Shown here piece by piece: positions 1 to 5,250 of a stretch of 5,250 nt of DNA (positions within the stretch are counted from its first letter, which is position 1; the number at the start of each line of letters is the position of its first letter). The notes under the pieces are model-generated. The model was not told where the DNA came from. It saw only the letters and a list, made by a program, of their open reading frames with translations, and did no database searches. The DNA is from Chloroflexia bacterium (GTDB lineage: Bacteria; Chloroflexota; Chloroflexia; Thermomicrobiales; JALYUS01). The stretch spans positions 1 through 5,250 of the forward strand of contig JAICJW010000322.1 in NCBI GenBank assembly GCA_025928215.1. Direction: 5' to 3'. Made by a program: the position numbers and the translations under genes.

Positions 1-224
1 AGGAGCGCCAGGTCGTCGTCCGCCGCGCCCGCCGTCGCGATCACCCCGGCCACGAAGGCGAGCAGCGTCAGGGCAAGCGCGATGACGATGAGCAGGTCCC
101 GCTGCCCCAGAAGGCGCAGGTAGACCCGCTCCTGCTCCTCGCACCCCACGCGCGGGCGGCGCGGCTGGCACAAAAATGCCGCCAGCCAGAGACTGACGGC
201 GGCGACGAGCGCGTAGCCGGTCAC
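1..224 (-). CDS. Partial membrane protein with two hydrophobic segments, holin candidate (C-terminus outside window)
   Basis: Reading the minus strand from a GTG at 224-222 gives an open frame to the window edge (74 full codons). The product starts with a hydrophobic segment at residues about 4-18 (YALVAAVSLWLAAFL). A charged loop follows, with several Arg, two Cys and a Glu-rich run (19-43), and then a second, strong membrane segment at about 44-68, ending in an acidic DDD. Two segments in a small protein after a tail-anchored coiled-coil protein fits a holin or a related lysis membrane protein, though no family motif is visible. The start is tightly limited: an in-frame TAA lies at 230-228, so only CTG 227 or GTG 224 can serve near the beginning. 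GTG 224 overlaps the previous stop as GTGA, typical of coupled translation. No good Shine-Dalgarno is seen, consistent with coupling. The length and the rest of the protein are unknown. Confidence 0.7.
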   Translation of the reverse strand, partial: MTGYALVAAVSLWLAAFLCQPRRPRVGCEEQERVYLRLLGQRDLLIVIALALTLLAFVAGVIATAGAADDDLAL

Positions 225-577
225 CAGTTATGGACCGCGAGCACGACGAGCAGAATGAAGGTCGCCAGGGCGAAAAATCCGGCCCCAAAGAGCCAGTTCG
301 AGACTCGACCACGCCACTTCGCCCGTTCGGTGTCACTCTCGATCAGGGCGCTCACGTACTGCGTCGTCGGCTGGATCTCCGCGCGGATCGCCGTCATCTG
401 CCCGGCGATGTACTCCATCAGCCGGTACTCGATATTCCGCAGCGGCTTGATCTCCGCCTCAATCGCCGCCACACGGGAGTTGTTCGATTCCCGGTACATG
501 TCCTGCTGCTTCTCGACCGACTTGATGGCGGTCAGGAGGTGCGCGTTCGTCACCGTCCCATGCGATTCCGTCTCCAT
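221..577 (-). CDS. Coiled-coil protein with C-terminal membrane anchor (XhlA-like architecture, possible lysis accessory)
   Basis: A 118-residue protein. Residues about 12-85 are hydrophilic, helical and coiled-coil-like, with a short internal repeat (AIEAEIKP at 38-45 and AIRAEIQP at 63-70). A basic patch, RAKWRGR (85-91), precedes one strong hydrophobic segment at about 94-115, leaving only HNW after it. This tail-anchored layout resembles the XhlA family of small phage and prophage membrane proteins that work with a holin in lysis; the similarity is in architecture, not a recognised family motif. The ATG at 577 is preferred to an upstream in-frame start at 766. The longer form would add 63 Arg-rich residues that only shadow the neighbouring gene, whereas ATG 577 has a GAGGGA ribosome site six bases away. 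The stop overlaps the next gene as GTGA. Alternatives are a spanin-like or tail-membrane protein. Confidence 0.8.
   Translation of the reverse strand: METESHGTVTNAHLLTAIKSVEKQQDMYRESNNSRVAAIEAEIKPLRNIEYRLMEYIAGQMTAIRAEIQPTTQYVSALIESDTERAKWRGRVSNWLFGAGFFALATFILLVVLAVHNW
368..466 (-). repeat. Two-copy internal repeat within the coiled-coil gene
   Basis: Two 24-base units, at 466-443 and 391-368 on the minus strand, encode AIEAEIKP and AIRAEIQP, 25 residues apart. They differ at only a few bases. They may come from a local duplication or reflect the same helix-ending pattern used twice (a helix capped by Pro). The coding effect is two similar coiled-coil pieces, each ending in a proline break. 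Confidence 0.5.
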
Positions 578-583
578 TGCCTG

Positions 584-589
584 TCCCTC
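584..589 (-). promoter_or_regulatory. Ribosome binding site that decides the start of the coiled-coil membrane protein
   Basis: GAGGGA on the minus strand, six bases before the ATG at 577. It sits in the 34-base gap between two small genes, the longest non-coding stretch in the window. It supports the short 118-residue form over the 181-residue alternative. Confidence 0.7.
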
Positions 590-611
590 ACTTTGCCGTT
601 GTGCGACGCGC

Positions 612-869
612 CTATGCCGCCCGCTCCGTCTCTCCCCGCACCTCAGCGGCCGCCTCCGCGCGCATCTCCGCGAGGATCGACTCCATCGCAATCGCCAGCA
701 CCTCCAGGGCATGCGCCCGCGTAATGCCCCAGCGCGCGATCTCCTGTGGCACGCCTGCCGCGTCACAGCGCACCGCCATCCCGACGAACTGCGGTGGCAT
801 GCCCATTCCCGGTTCCACCGGTTGCTCGTCCGTGGTCGGCTTTTCCCTCTTCGCCGTCTTCCGTGCCAT
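612..869 (-). CDS. Small hypothetical phage protein, basic N-terminus and helical C-terminus
   Basis: An 85-residue protein that I do not recognise. The first ten residues are strongly basic (MARKTAKREK), followed by a Pro/Glu-rich linker and a Met/Gly-rich stretch (GMGMPPQFVGM, residues 21-31). From about residue 48 onward it is a predicted long amphipathic helix rich in Ala, Glu and Leu, which could dimerise. There is no membrane segment. The start is well supported: ATG at 869 follows a perfect AGGAGG eight bases upstream, and only 12 bases separate it from the end of the tail gene. The position between a tail-tip gene and membrane proteins suggests a minor structural, assembly or lysis-timing role, but the sequence does not decide among these. 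Confidence 0.75.
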   Translation of the reverse strand: MARKTAKREKPTTDEQPVEPGMGMPPQFVGMAVRCDAAGVPQEIARWGITRAHALEVLAIAMESILAEMRAEAAAEVRGETERAA

Positions 870-875
870 CGTGCT

Positions 876-883
876 CCCCTCCT
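876..883 (-). promoter_or_regulatory. Strong ribosome binding site overlapping the tail gene stop codon
   Basis: The minus strand reads AGGAGGGG here, a full Shine-Dalgarno core, with AGGAGG ending eight bases before the ATG at 869. Its first two bases are the last two of the TAG stop of the large tail gene, so ribosomes ending there sit on the initiation site of the 85-residue protein. It is the best ribosome site in the window and fixes that start. Confidence 0.8.
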
Positions 884-3683
884 ACTGTTGCTGCGTCACG
901 GTGGTCCCAAGCCCGCCGTACTCCTCGACCATCACCACCGAGATACCGAGCGCCCCCAGTCCCTTCGGGTTCGCTGCGCTGGCAATACTTGTAAACTTCA
1001 GCCGCGGCGTCCGCCCCGGTGCATTGATGTACTTGGAACATTCCACCTCACCCGTCGCCGTGTACGGTCCAACGAGGTTGGAGAGGCTATCGAGGAGCAC
1101 CGGCGAGCGATCCACAAATGCGCCGTCCCCCGAATCAATCAGCAACTGCACCGCCGCCGGCATGAGGCCGTCCACGACGCCCGCCAGGATCGTATGTGTG
1201 TGATCGCCGTCATTCGAGGTCTGGACGATTGCCTCGGTCGTGATCGGGTCGAACTGGTGCGTATCCGTGATATGGGATGTATCGGCGAAGGTATGCGGGT
1301 GCGCCGTCGTCGCCGCCGTCAATGCCGGGTCGTGATTCGCGCCCGCCGAGACCTTGATCGTGTAGGACGTGCCGCTCACATTCGAGACGTGCAGGCCGTC
1401 GAACGTGTTTTGCGCGTCCCGATAGGCATAGACCGGATCGCCCGGCGCATGATCCGTCTCCTGTAGCCAGAGGAAGAGGTTCGGCTGATCGAAGCCGCCC
1501 GTATCCGTCGCCAGTCCCGTCGCCGGCGCGTGCGTATGGTCGGGGATGACGACCTTGTGCGAGTGCGGTCCGCTGTTCGTGAGCGTGCCCGTCTGCCGGA
1601 AGGGGTAGAAGTCGAACCGCACGTAGCACGCCGTCACCCGGTAGACCGTCGGCAGAATCTTCAGTGGCACGACGATCGAGTGGTCGTGCGTCTGGTCTCC
1701 CGCGTCGAAGTCGCGGAAGAAAAAGAAGCGCTCGACGCTCTGATTGGTCGTCGTCGTCAGCTGCACCGCCGCCAGTTGCCGCTCCATCGTCGCCGTGCGT
1801 GTCCCCTGATCCTGCTCGTAGCGCGGCAGGTTCGAGAGCGTCCAGTGTTCCCGCACCACCCCGTCGCTCGCGTACTCCCGCTCGAGCTTCATGGCGAAGT
1901 AGTCATCGTCGATCGCCAGCGGCACGAACGTCCCGACGGTATCGCTCTTGACGCGGCTGTAATCCACATGGACGAGGTCCGCCGCGCCGGGCGGGTAGGC
2001 CTGCACATTCGTGACGGTGACGACGGAGAGCGTGACGAGCGGATGATCGCCCCGCTTGAACTTCGCCAGCGTCGCCACGTAGAGCGCGCGCTGCACGAGC
2101 TGCTGCTGCGCTTCGGTTGCCTGCGCCGGGTACGCGAACTGGCTGTCCGGCTGGCCGCCGCGGATCTCCCCCGTCGGATGACCGAGGTTCTTGAGAAACT
2201 GAATGCCCGGTTGGGAGCGCAGGTAATACTCGTAGCCACCCCCGGAGGTCGCCACCCGGTGCAGCGTGTACTGGGGGTCGTACTCCGGGAAGACGCTCCC
2301 CTGCGCCGTGCCATATTTGCCATAATCCGCGTACGTGGGATCGTGCAGGATGCGCCAGAGCAGTTCGACGCTCACCTGCGTGTCGCCCGTCCCCGACCCC
2401 AAGGGTGTCGTAACGGTGATGACATTGTCGGTGTTCGTCGTCACATCAATCGTGTCAATGACGCGGATCGCGGGATTGGCGAGCAGTTTCGCGAGATCGC
2501 CGCCCCGCCCGTCCACGAGCCGCAGCGTCGACGGCGCACCGAATGCGCCGACCTCGAAGCCACGGGCCGGGGCGCCATACGCGTCCCGCGCCTGGCGGAG
2601 GTGCAGCCCGGTATCCTTGGTCAGTTGCTGCAAGGCCCCGAGTTGCGACAGGCCGTCATACCGCGCCGCCCACCAGAGTTCGGACCCCGGCACGGTGCGC
2701 GCGAAGACGGCGTTCGTCACCGCCCCTCCGGGCGTCGCAATCGCCGCCACCGGCTGGAGCGCCCCCTGGTTCGGGAGCGTCGCCGAGGTGAAGACGAGGC
2801 TGTTATTGACGTAATACTTCACCGCGCCACCCTGCACCGCGACGTTGAAGGCGGTGTTGGCGGTGTACGTGCCGCTCGATGTCCCTGTCCCGGCCGGCAC
2901 TCCCCCTAACTCCTGCACCTGCCACGTCCCCGGTGTGAGGAAGAAACCGAACGTGACGAACGGGAACGGCGCGGCGGAGAGGCCGACGACCGCCGAGACG
3001 GGCGTGACGATCTGCCACTGCAGGGCGCAATCGTGGACGGTTGGATCGGTATGCTTCGGCAATCCGGCGCCGCCGTCGGTGTAGACGGATTGCGTCTGCA
3101 TGTTCTTCGTCAGCGTGTTCCCGTTCGGCGTGCAGTTGGGGAAATAGGCCCACTGCACCGGCGCGACCGAGTTGACGTAGGTGCCGTCATCCCGGTAGGT
3201 AGCGAACCAGCCCGTCGCCTGCCCCGGCACGACCGTGGTGATCGCCCGCCCGTACGCGTCATAGCCCGTCAGGATGCTCTCCCCGACGGTCGTCAGGGCA
3301 CCGAGGTTGGCGGCGATCTGTCCGACCCCCTCGCTGTCCACATACCGCAGTCCGGTCGTCACGTCGCGGCACTCGTCGGTGATATTCGGCAGGTCGAGCG
3401 TGATCGTCCCCTCACCGGTCTCCTTCACCTGCAAGGACGGCGACGTTACCCGCCCCCGCGCGACGATGCCCAGCCCCTCCTCCTCGATATCAATCGTCGA
3501 GAAGGGCGGCAGCGCCAGCACCGCCGCGCGCTCGCTGTCGCTGATCTCAACCGCGTGATTGTCGAACTTGTCCGCCTGCGCGACGACGGCCGTCGCCGAG
3601 AGGACGCGCCGAATCTGGCCCACCGGCGCATGCTGGGGCGCGTACTGCCCCGGCGCGTAGACATGGAGGATCGTCTTCGCCAC
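882..3683 (-). CDS. Large phage tail protein: probable baseplate hub/tail-associated protein with lectin-like insert and HxH cluster
   Basis: A 933-residue protein, probably at the tail tip. Residues about 1-150 look like the start of a hub-type (gp27/Tal-like) tail protein. Residues about 183-328 match a concanavalin-like lectin pattern: NGNTLTKN, then AVVGLSA, then GGAVKYYVNNSLVFTS and a closing TNAVF. Residues about 336-365 (YDGLSQLGALQQLTKDTGLH) resemble a motif common in phage tail hub proteins, and hub-like sequence runs to about 640. Residues 666-830 hold His-x-His pairs: HDH 666-668, HSH 707-709, HTH 716-718, HPH 795-797 and HTH 828-830. Such pairs bind iron in several phage fibre tips and spikes. 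The last 95 residues form a beta-rich tail domain. The start is GTG at 3683, directly after an in-frame TAA, so no earlier start is possible; a weak AAGG lies about a dozen bases upstream. Likely roles are capping the tail tube and binding host surface glycan. Tail identity is strong; the exact hub assignment is inference. Confidence 0.85.
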   Translation of the reverse strand: MAKTILHVYAPGQYAPQHAPVGQIRRVLSATAVVAQADKFDNHAVEISDSERAAVLALPPFSTIDIEEEGLGIVARGRVTSPSLQVKETGEGTITLDLPNITDECRDVTTGLRYVDSEGVGQIAANLGALTTVGESILTGYDAYGRAITTVVPGQATGWFATYRDDGTYVNSVAPVQWAYFPNCTPNGNTLTKNMQTQSVYTDGGAGLPKHTDPTVHDCALQWQIVTPVSAVVGLSAAPFPFVTFGFFLTPGTWQVQELGGVPAGTGTSSGTYTANTAFNVAVQGGAVKYYVNNSLVFTSATLPNQGALQPVAAIATPGGAVTNAVFARTVPGSELWWAARYDGLSQLGALQQLTKDTGLHLRQARDAYGAPARGFEVGAFGAPSTLRLVDGRGGDLAKLLANPAIRVIDTIDVTTNTDNVITVTTPLGSGTGDTQVSVELLWRILHDPTYADYGKYGTAQGSVFPEYDPQYTLHRVATSGGGYEYYLRSQPGIQFLKNLGHPTGEIRGGQPDSQFAYPAQATEAQQQLVQRALYVATLAKFKRGDHPLVTLSVVTVTNVQAYPPGAADLVHVDYSRVKSDTVGTFVPLAIDDDYFAMKLEREYASDGVVREHWTLSNLPRYEQDQGTRTATMERQLAAVQLTTTTNQSVERFFFFRDFDAGDQTHDHSIVVPLKILPTVYRVTACYVRFDFYPFRQTGTLTNSGPHSHKVVIPDHTHAPATGLATDTGGFDQPNLFLWLQETDHAPGDPVYAYRDAQNTFDGLHVSNVSGTSYTIKVSAGANHDPALTAATTAHPHTFADTSHITDTHQFDPITTEAIVQTSNDGDHTHTILAGVVDGLMPAAVQLLIDSGDGAFVDRSPVLLDSLSNLVGPYTATGEVECSKYINAPGRTPRLKFTSIASAANPKGLGALGISVVMVEEYGGLGTTVTQQQ

Positions 3684-4787
3684 TTACAGTCCGACCTTCA
3701 GCGATGCGGTCGCCCGCGCATTGCGAATTTCCCGGTAGACCGCGCGGAAGATTTCCCAGTGCCCCTGAAGATTCGGGTGCAGGGGGTCATACCCCGGCGT
3801 CGAGGCGAAGTAGGAGAGCGCGCTGCCGCCGTTCGCGACCATCGGCAGATAGGTATTGACGAAGATCACATTGGCCATCGTCGGCTCCGCCACAATGCCC
3901 GGCAGGAAGCCGCTCCAGCGCTGCTTGTCCGCCGTCGGAATCGTCACGTCCACGGTGTTCGTGATCCCGCAGACAACGAGCAGCGCACCGGGGCAGTTGG
4001 CATGCATCCGCCAGAGCGGCTCGCGGATGCGCTGCTTGTACCGCTCCTCCGATGAGGTGTAATTGCTGCCGCCCGCCGGGTCGGTATGGACGAAGTTATC
4101 GACGTCATTGAGGCCGTGCATGAGCAGGGCGATCTCCGGCGTGCGCGCCTCCCAGAGCGTGCCCGTGTCGATCCGCGTCCAGCCCGCCGTCGTGTTCGAG
4201 GGCCAGCCATTCGAGATCGCCTCGCCGACGACGCCCTGGTTGTCCTCGACCATGCCGAGCGCCGCCGCGAGCAGGCCGCCGAAGCGCGAGGCGGTCGTCA
4301 CCTGCGACGTGCCCGTCCCCTGGCCGCCGGCGACGATCGAGTGGCCGAAGGTCGTCAGCCGCCCCGTCGTCACCCCGCTCGTCGTGTAGCGGTCCACCGC
4401 GTCGAGAATGACCGTTCCCGACACCACGGTGAGGACGATCGTGCAGCCATTCGAGGATTGCGTCGGCGTCAGCACGACCGGCGCGGCGCACGTCCGGTAC
4501 CAGGTCGAGGCCGCTGTCGAGTAGTTCTGCTGGTTCCAGGTCTGCACCACGACGCCGTTGACGCTGATCGTCGCCACGCCGTTGTTGTTCGTGTTCGCGC
4601 CAACGAGCAGGACGCTCGTTACGCCCAGCCCGGCGTCAATCGTGATCGTCGCCGTGTTACCGGCCGTCGCCGAATAGAGGTACGAACTGCCCGACGCCGC
4701 CCCATCCCCGACCGCCGTCCACCCCCCGGAGACGCTGATTTTCGGGTCGGTGGTCGTCCCCGCCTCGAGGCGCGTCAGCCTGCTCAT
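3684..4787 (-). CDS. SGNH/GDSL-family hydrolase with N-terminal beta-sandwich region
   Basis: A 367-residue protein in two parts. Residues about 20-135 are rich in Thr/Val/Gly strands and resemble a carbohydrate-binding or jelly-roll module. From about 143 to 355 comes an SGNH hydrolase domain: block I TTFGHSI with putative nucleophile Ser150, block II Gly188 in QGVVGEA, block III HGLND (Asn227), and block V DPLHPN with Asp334 and His337 as the other catalytic residues. The family removes acyl groups, often acetyl, from sugars or lipids; in tail clusters such enzymes usually act on capsule, exopolysaccharide or envelope glycan at adsorption. The substrate here is unknown. Block I has His where GDS would have Asp, which may alter activity. 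The ATG start overlaps the preceding stop (ATGA), and the TAA stop abuts the next gene's GTG. No signal peptide is seen, fitting a virion-carried enzyme. The SGNH fold is well supported; a tail location is inferred from the neighbours. Confidence 0.88.
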   Translation of the reverse strand: MSRLTRLEAGTTTDPKISVSGGWTAVGDGAASGSSYLYSATAGNTATITIDAGLGVTSVLLVGANTNNNGVATISVNGVVVQTWNQQNYSTAASTWYRTCAAPVVLTPTQSSNGCTIVLTVVSGTVILDAVDRYTTSGVTTGRLTTFGHSIVAGGQGTGTSQVTTASRFGGLLAAALGMVEDNQGVVGEAISNGWPSNTTAGWTRIDTGTLWEARTPEIALLMHGLNDVDNFVHTDPAGGSNYTSSEERYKQRIREPLWRMHANCPGALLVVCGITNTVDVTIPTADKQRWSGFLPGIVAEPTMANVIFVNTYLPMVANGGSALSYFASTPGYDPLHPNLQGHWEIFRAVYREIRNARATASLKVGL

Positions 4788-5245
4788 CGCCAGAACCGCC
4801 CGGAGACGCTCGATTGCGTGATCGACGGGTTCGCACCACCGACGGTGCCCGCCGACGCCGCGACGAGGCGAAAGGTGTGCGCGCCCGGCGGCAACGCGGC
4901 AATGCGCCCGTTGCCGTAGGCCCAGACGAAGGTGAAGTCGCGGTCCTCATTCGCGGCCATGACGCCGGTCGAGCGCTGAATCGCCGGATTGCCCGCGGCA
5001 ACCGTGTCTGTGCTCATTGCCCAGAAGGTCTTGTACGCCGTCGCGCCCTGCGCGATGTTGAACGCGACGGTGATCTCGCCCCGCAGTGTCACCGGCGTAT
5101 AGATCGTCGTCGTCGGGTCGGTGCCGATGCCGATGTACGTGACGAGCGATGTGGAGTTGAGGAAGAAGGCCGTGCCCCCGTCCGGGTAGGTCTGCCAGTT
5201 GAGAAGCACCCCCGTGTCGTTCGGGAAGATCGGCGTCCAGTCCAC
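4784..5245 (-). CDS. Small beta-rich putative phage tail/virion accessory protein (5' end uncertain)
   Basis: A 153-residue product that I cannot assign to a named family. What can be seen: no signal peptide and no membrane segment; many short Val/Thr/Ile/Phe strands separated by Gly/Asn/Pro turns; and a C-terminal stretch, PPGAHTFRLVAAS (about residues 119-131), of the kind found in jelly-roll or beta-sandwich domains of phage fibre-tip proteins. The start used is a GTG at 5245-5243. Only five bases precede it in the window and the frame stays open to the edge, so the true start could lie further upstream and no ribosome site can be judged. Its stop overlaps the next gene's start in an ATGA arrangement, which argues for co-translation with the SGNH hydrolase. 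Position just upstream of a tail-tip hydrolase and hub suggests an accessory or receptor-contact virion protein. That role is inference from fold impression and context. Confidence 0.72.
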   Translation of the reverse strand: MDWTPIFPNDTGVLLNWQTYPDGGTAFFLNSTSLVTYIGIGTDPTTTIYTPVTLRGEITVAFNIAQGATAYKTFWAMSTDTVAAGNPAIQRSTGVMAANEDRDFTFVWAYGNGRIAALPPGAHTFRLVAASAGTVGGANPSITQSSVSGRFWR

Positions 5246-5250
5246 GATGG

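Noticed and set aside
150..180. Possible lipoprotein cleavage site at Cys19 of the edge membrane protein, which would suggest an outer-membrane spanin
   Set aside because: The residues before the Cys are Ala-Phe-Leu, which do not fit a lipobox (a small residue is needed at -1), and there is no positively charged N-terminus.
163..187. Seven-base perfect inverted repeat (GGCTGGC/GCCAGCC) with an 11-base loop, considered as a terminator
   Set aside because: It lies inside the membrane-protein frame and has no T-run after the stem on either strand; the A/T run is in the loop. Probably incidental in GC-rich sequence.
578..766. N-terminal extension of the coiled-coil protein by 63 residues
   Set aside because: The added part is Arg/Cys-rich, overlaps the 85-residue gene out of frame, and ignores the good ribosome site just before ATG 577.
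255..1466. A 403-codon open frame on the plus strand
   Set aside because: It runs across three well-supported minus-strand genes and their ribosome sites, and its product is Arg/Cys/His-rich without any domain pattern.
1714..1732. A-rich run in the tail gene (FFFF codons on the minus strand) as a programmed slippage site
   Set aside because: The frame continues intact on both sides with tail-like sequence, and no alternative frame of interest opens there.
1530..2909. A 459-codon open frame on the plus strand
   Set aside because: It lies wholly opposite the tail gene. Its product is dominated by Arg, Val, Leu and His with no domain pattern, as expected from the complement of GC-rich codons. 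The minus-strand frame has recognisable motifs.
3033..4055. A 340-codon open frame on the plus strand opposite the hydrolase and hub
   Set aside because: Arg/Asp/Val-rich complement of a real gene, with no motifs. The opposite strand carries the SGNH catalytic blocks.
4086..4919. A 277-codon plus-strand frame
   Set aside because: Extremely Arg-rich and spanning the ATGA junction of two minus-strand genes; a product of base composition.

Overview
The window looks like part of the late (structural to lysis) region of a tailed bacteriophage, or a prophage, of a GC-rich bacterium. Every credible gene lies on the minus strand, so the transcriptional order runs from high to low coordinates. The genes are packed with almost no non-coding DNA (largest gap 34 nt), and GTG starts are common (two certain, one probable). 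No tRNA, rRNA, CRISPR, transposase, promoter or convincing terminator was seen. The host cannot be named from this window. The strong GC bias and GC-rich third positions produce many long spurious ORFs on the other strand.

Layout in transcription order: (1) 5245-4784, a small beta-rich protein, probably a virion or tail accessory protein, whose true start may lie outside the window. (2) 4787-3684, an SGNH/GDSL-type hydrolase with an N-terminal beta-sandwich-like region and a modified first catalytic block (GHS instead of GDS). (3) 3683-882, a 933-residue tail protein, probably a baseplate hub / tail-associated protein. It carries a lectin-like (concanavalin-type) segment in its first half and a cluster of His-x-His pairs towards its C-terminus. 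(4) 869-612, an 85-residue protein of unknown function with a basic N-terminus and a helical C-terminus. (5) 577-221, a coiled-coil protein with one C-terminal membrane anchor, XhlA-like in architecture. (6) 224 to beyond position 1, the start of a protein with two hydrophobic segments, a holin candidate that is cut by the window edge.

The genes appear translationally coupled. Genes 1 and 2 overlap at ATGA, genes 2 and 3 abut in frame as TAA-GTG, genes 3 and 4 are linked by a strong Shine-Dalgarno that overlaps the stop codon, and genes 5 and 6 overlap at GTGA. Functionally the block reads as a tail-tip module that meets and modifies cell-surface glycans (hydrolase plus lectin-like and metal-binding tail protein), followed by small membrane proteins that probably begin the lysis cassette. 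The points most worth checking are the lectin-like insertion in the hub, the Asp-to-His change in the hydrolase nucleophile motif, and the GTG-started membrane protein at the window edge. I see no evidence for a wholly new system; the interest is in the domain combination.
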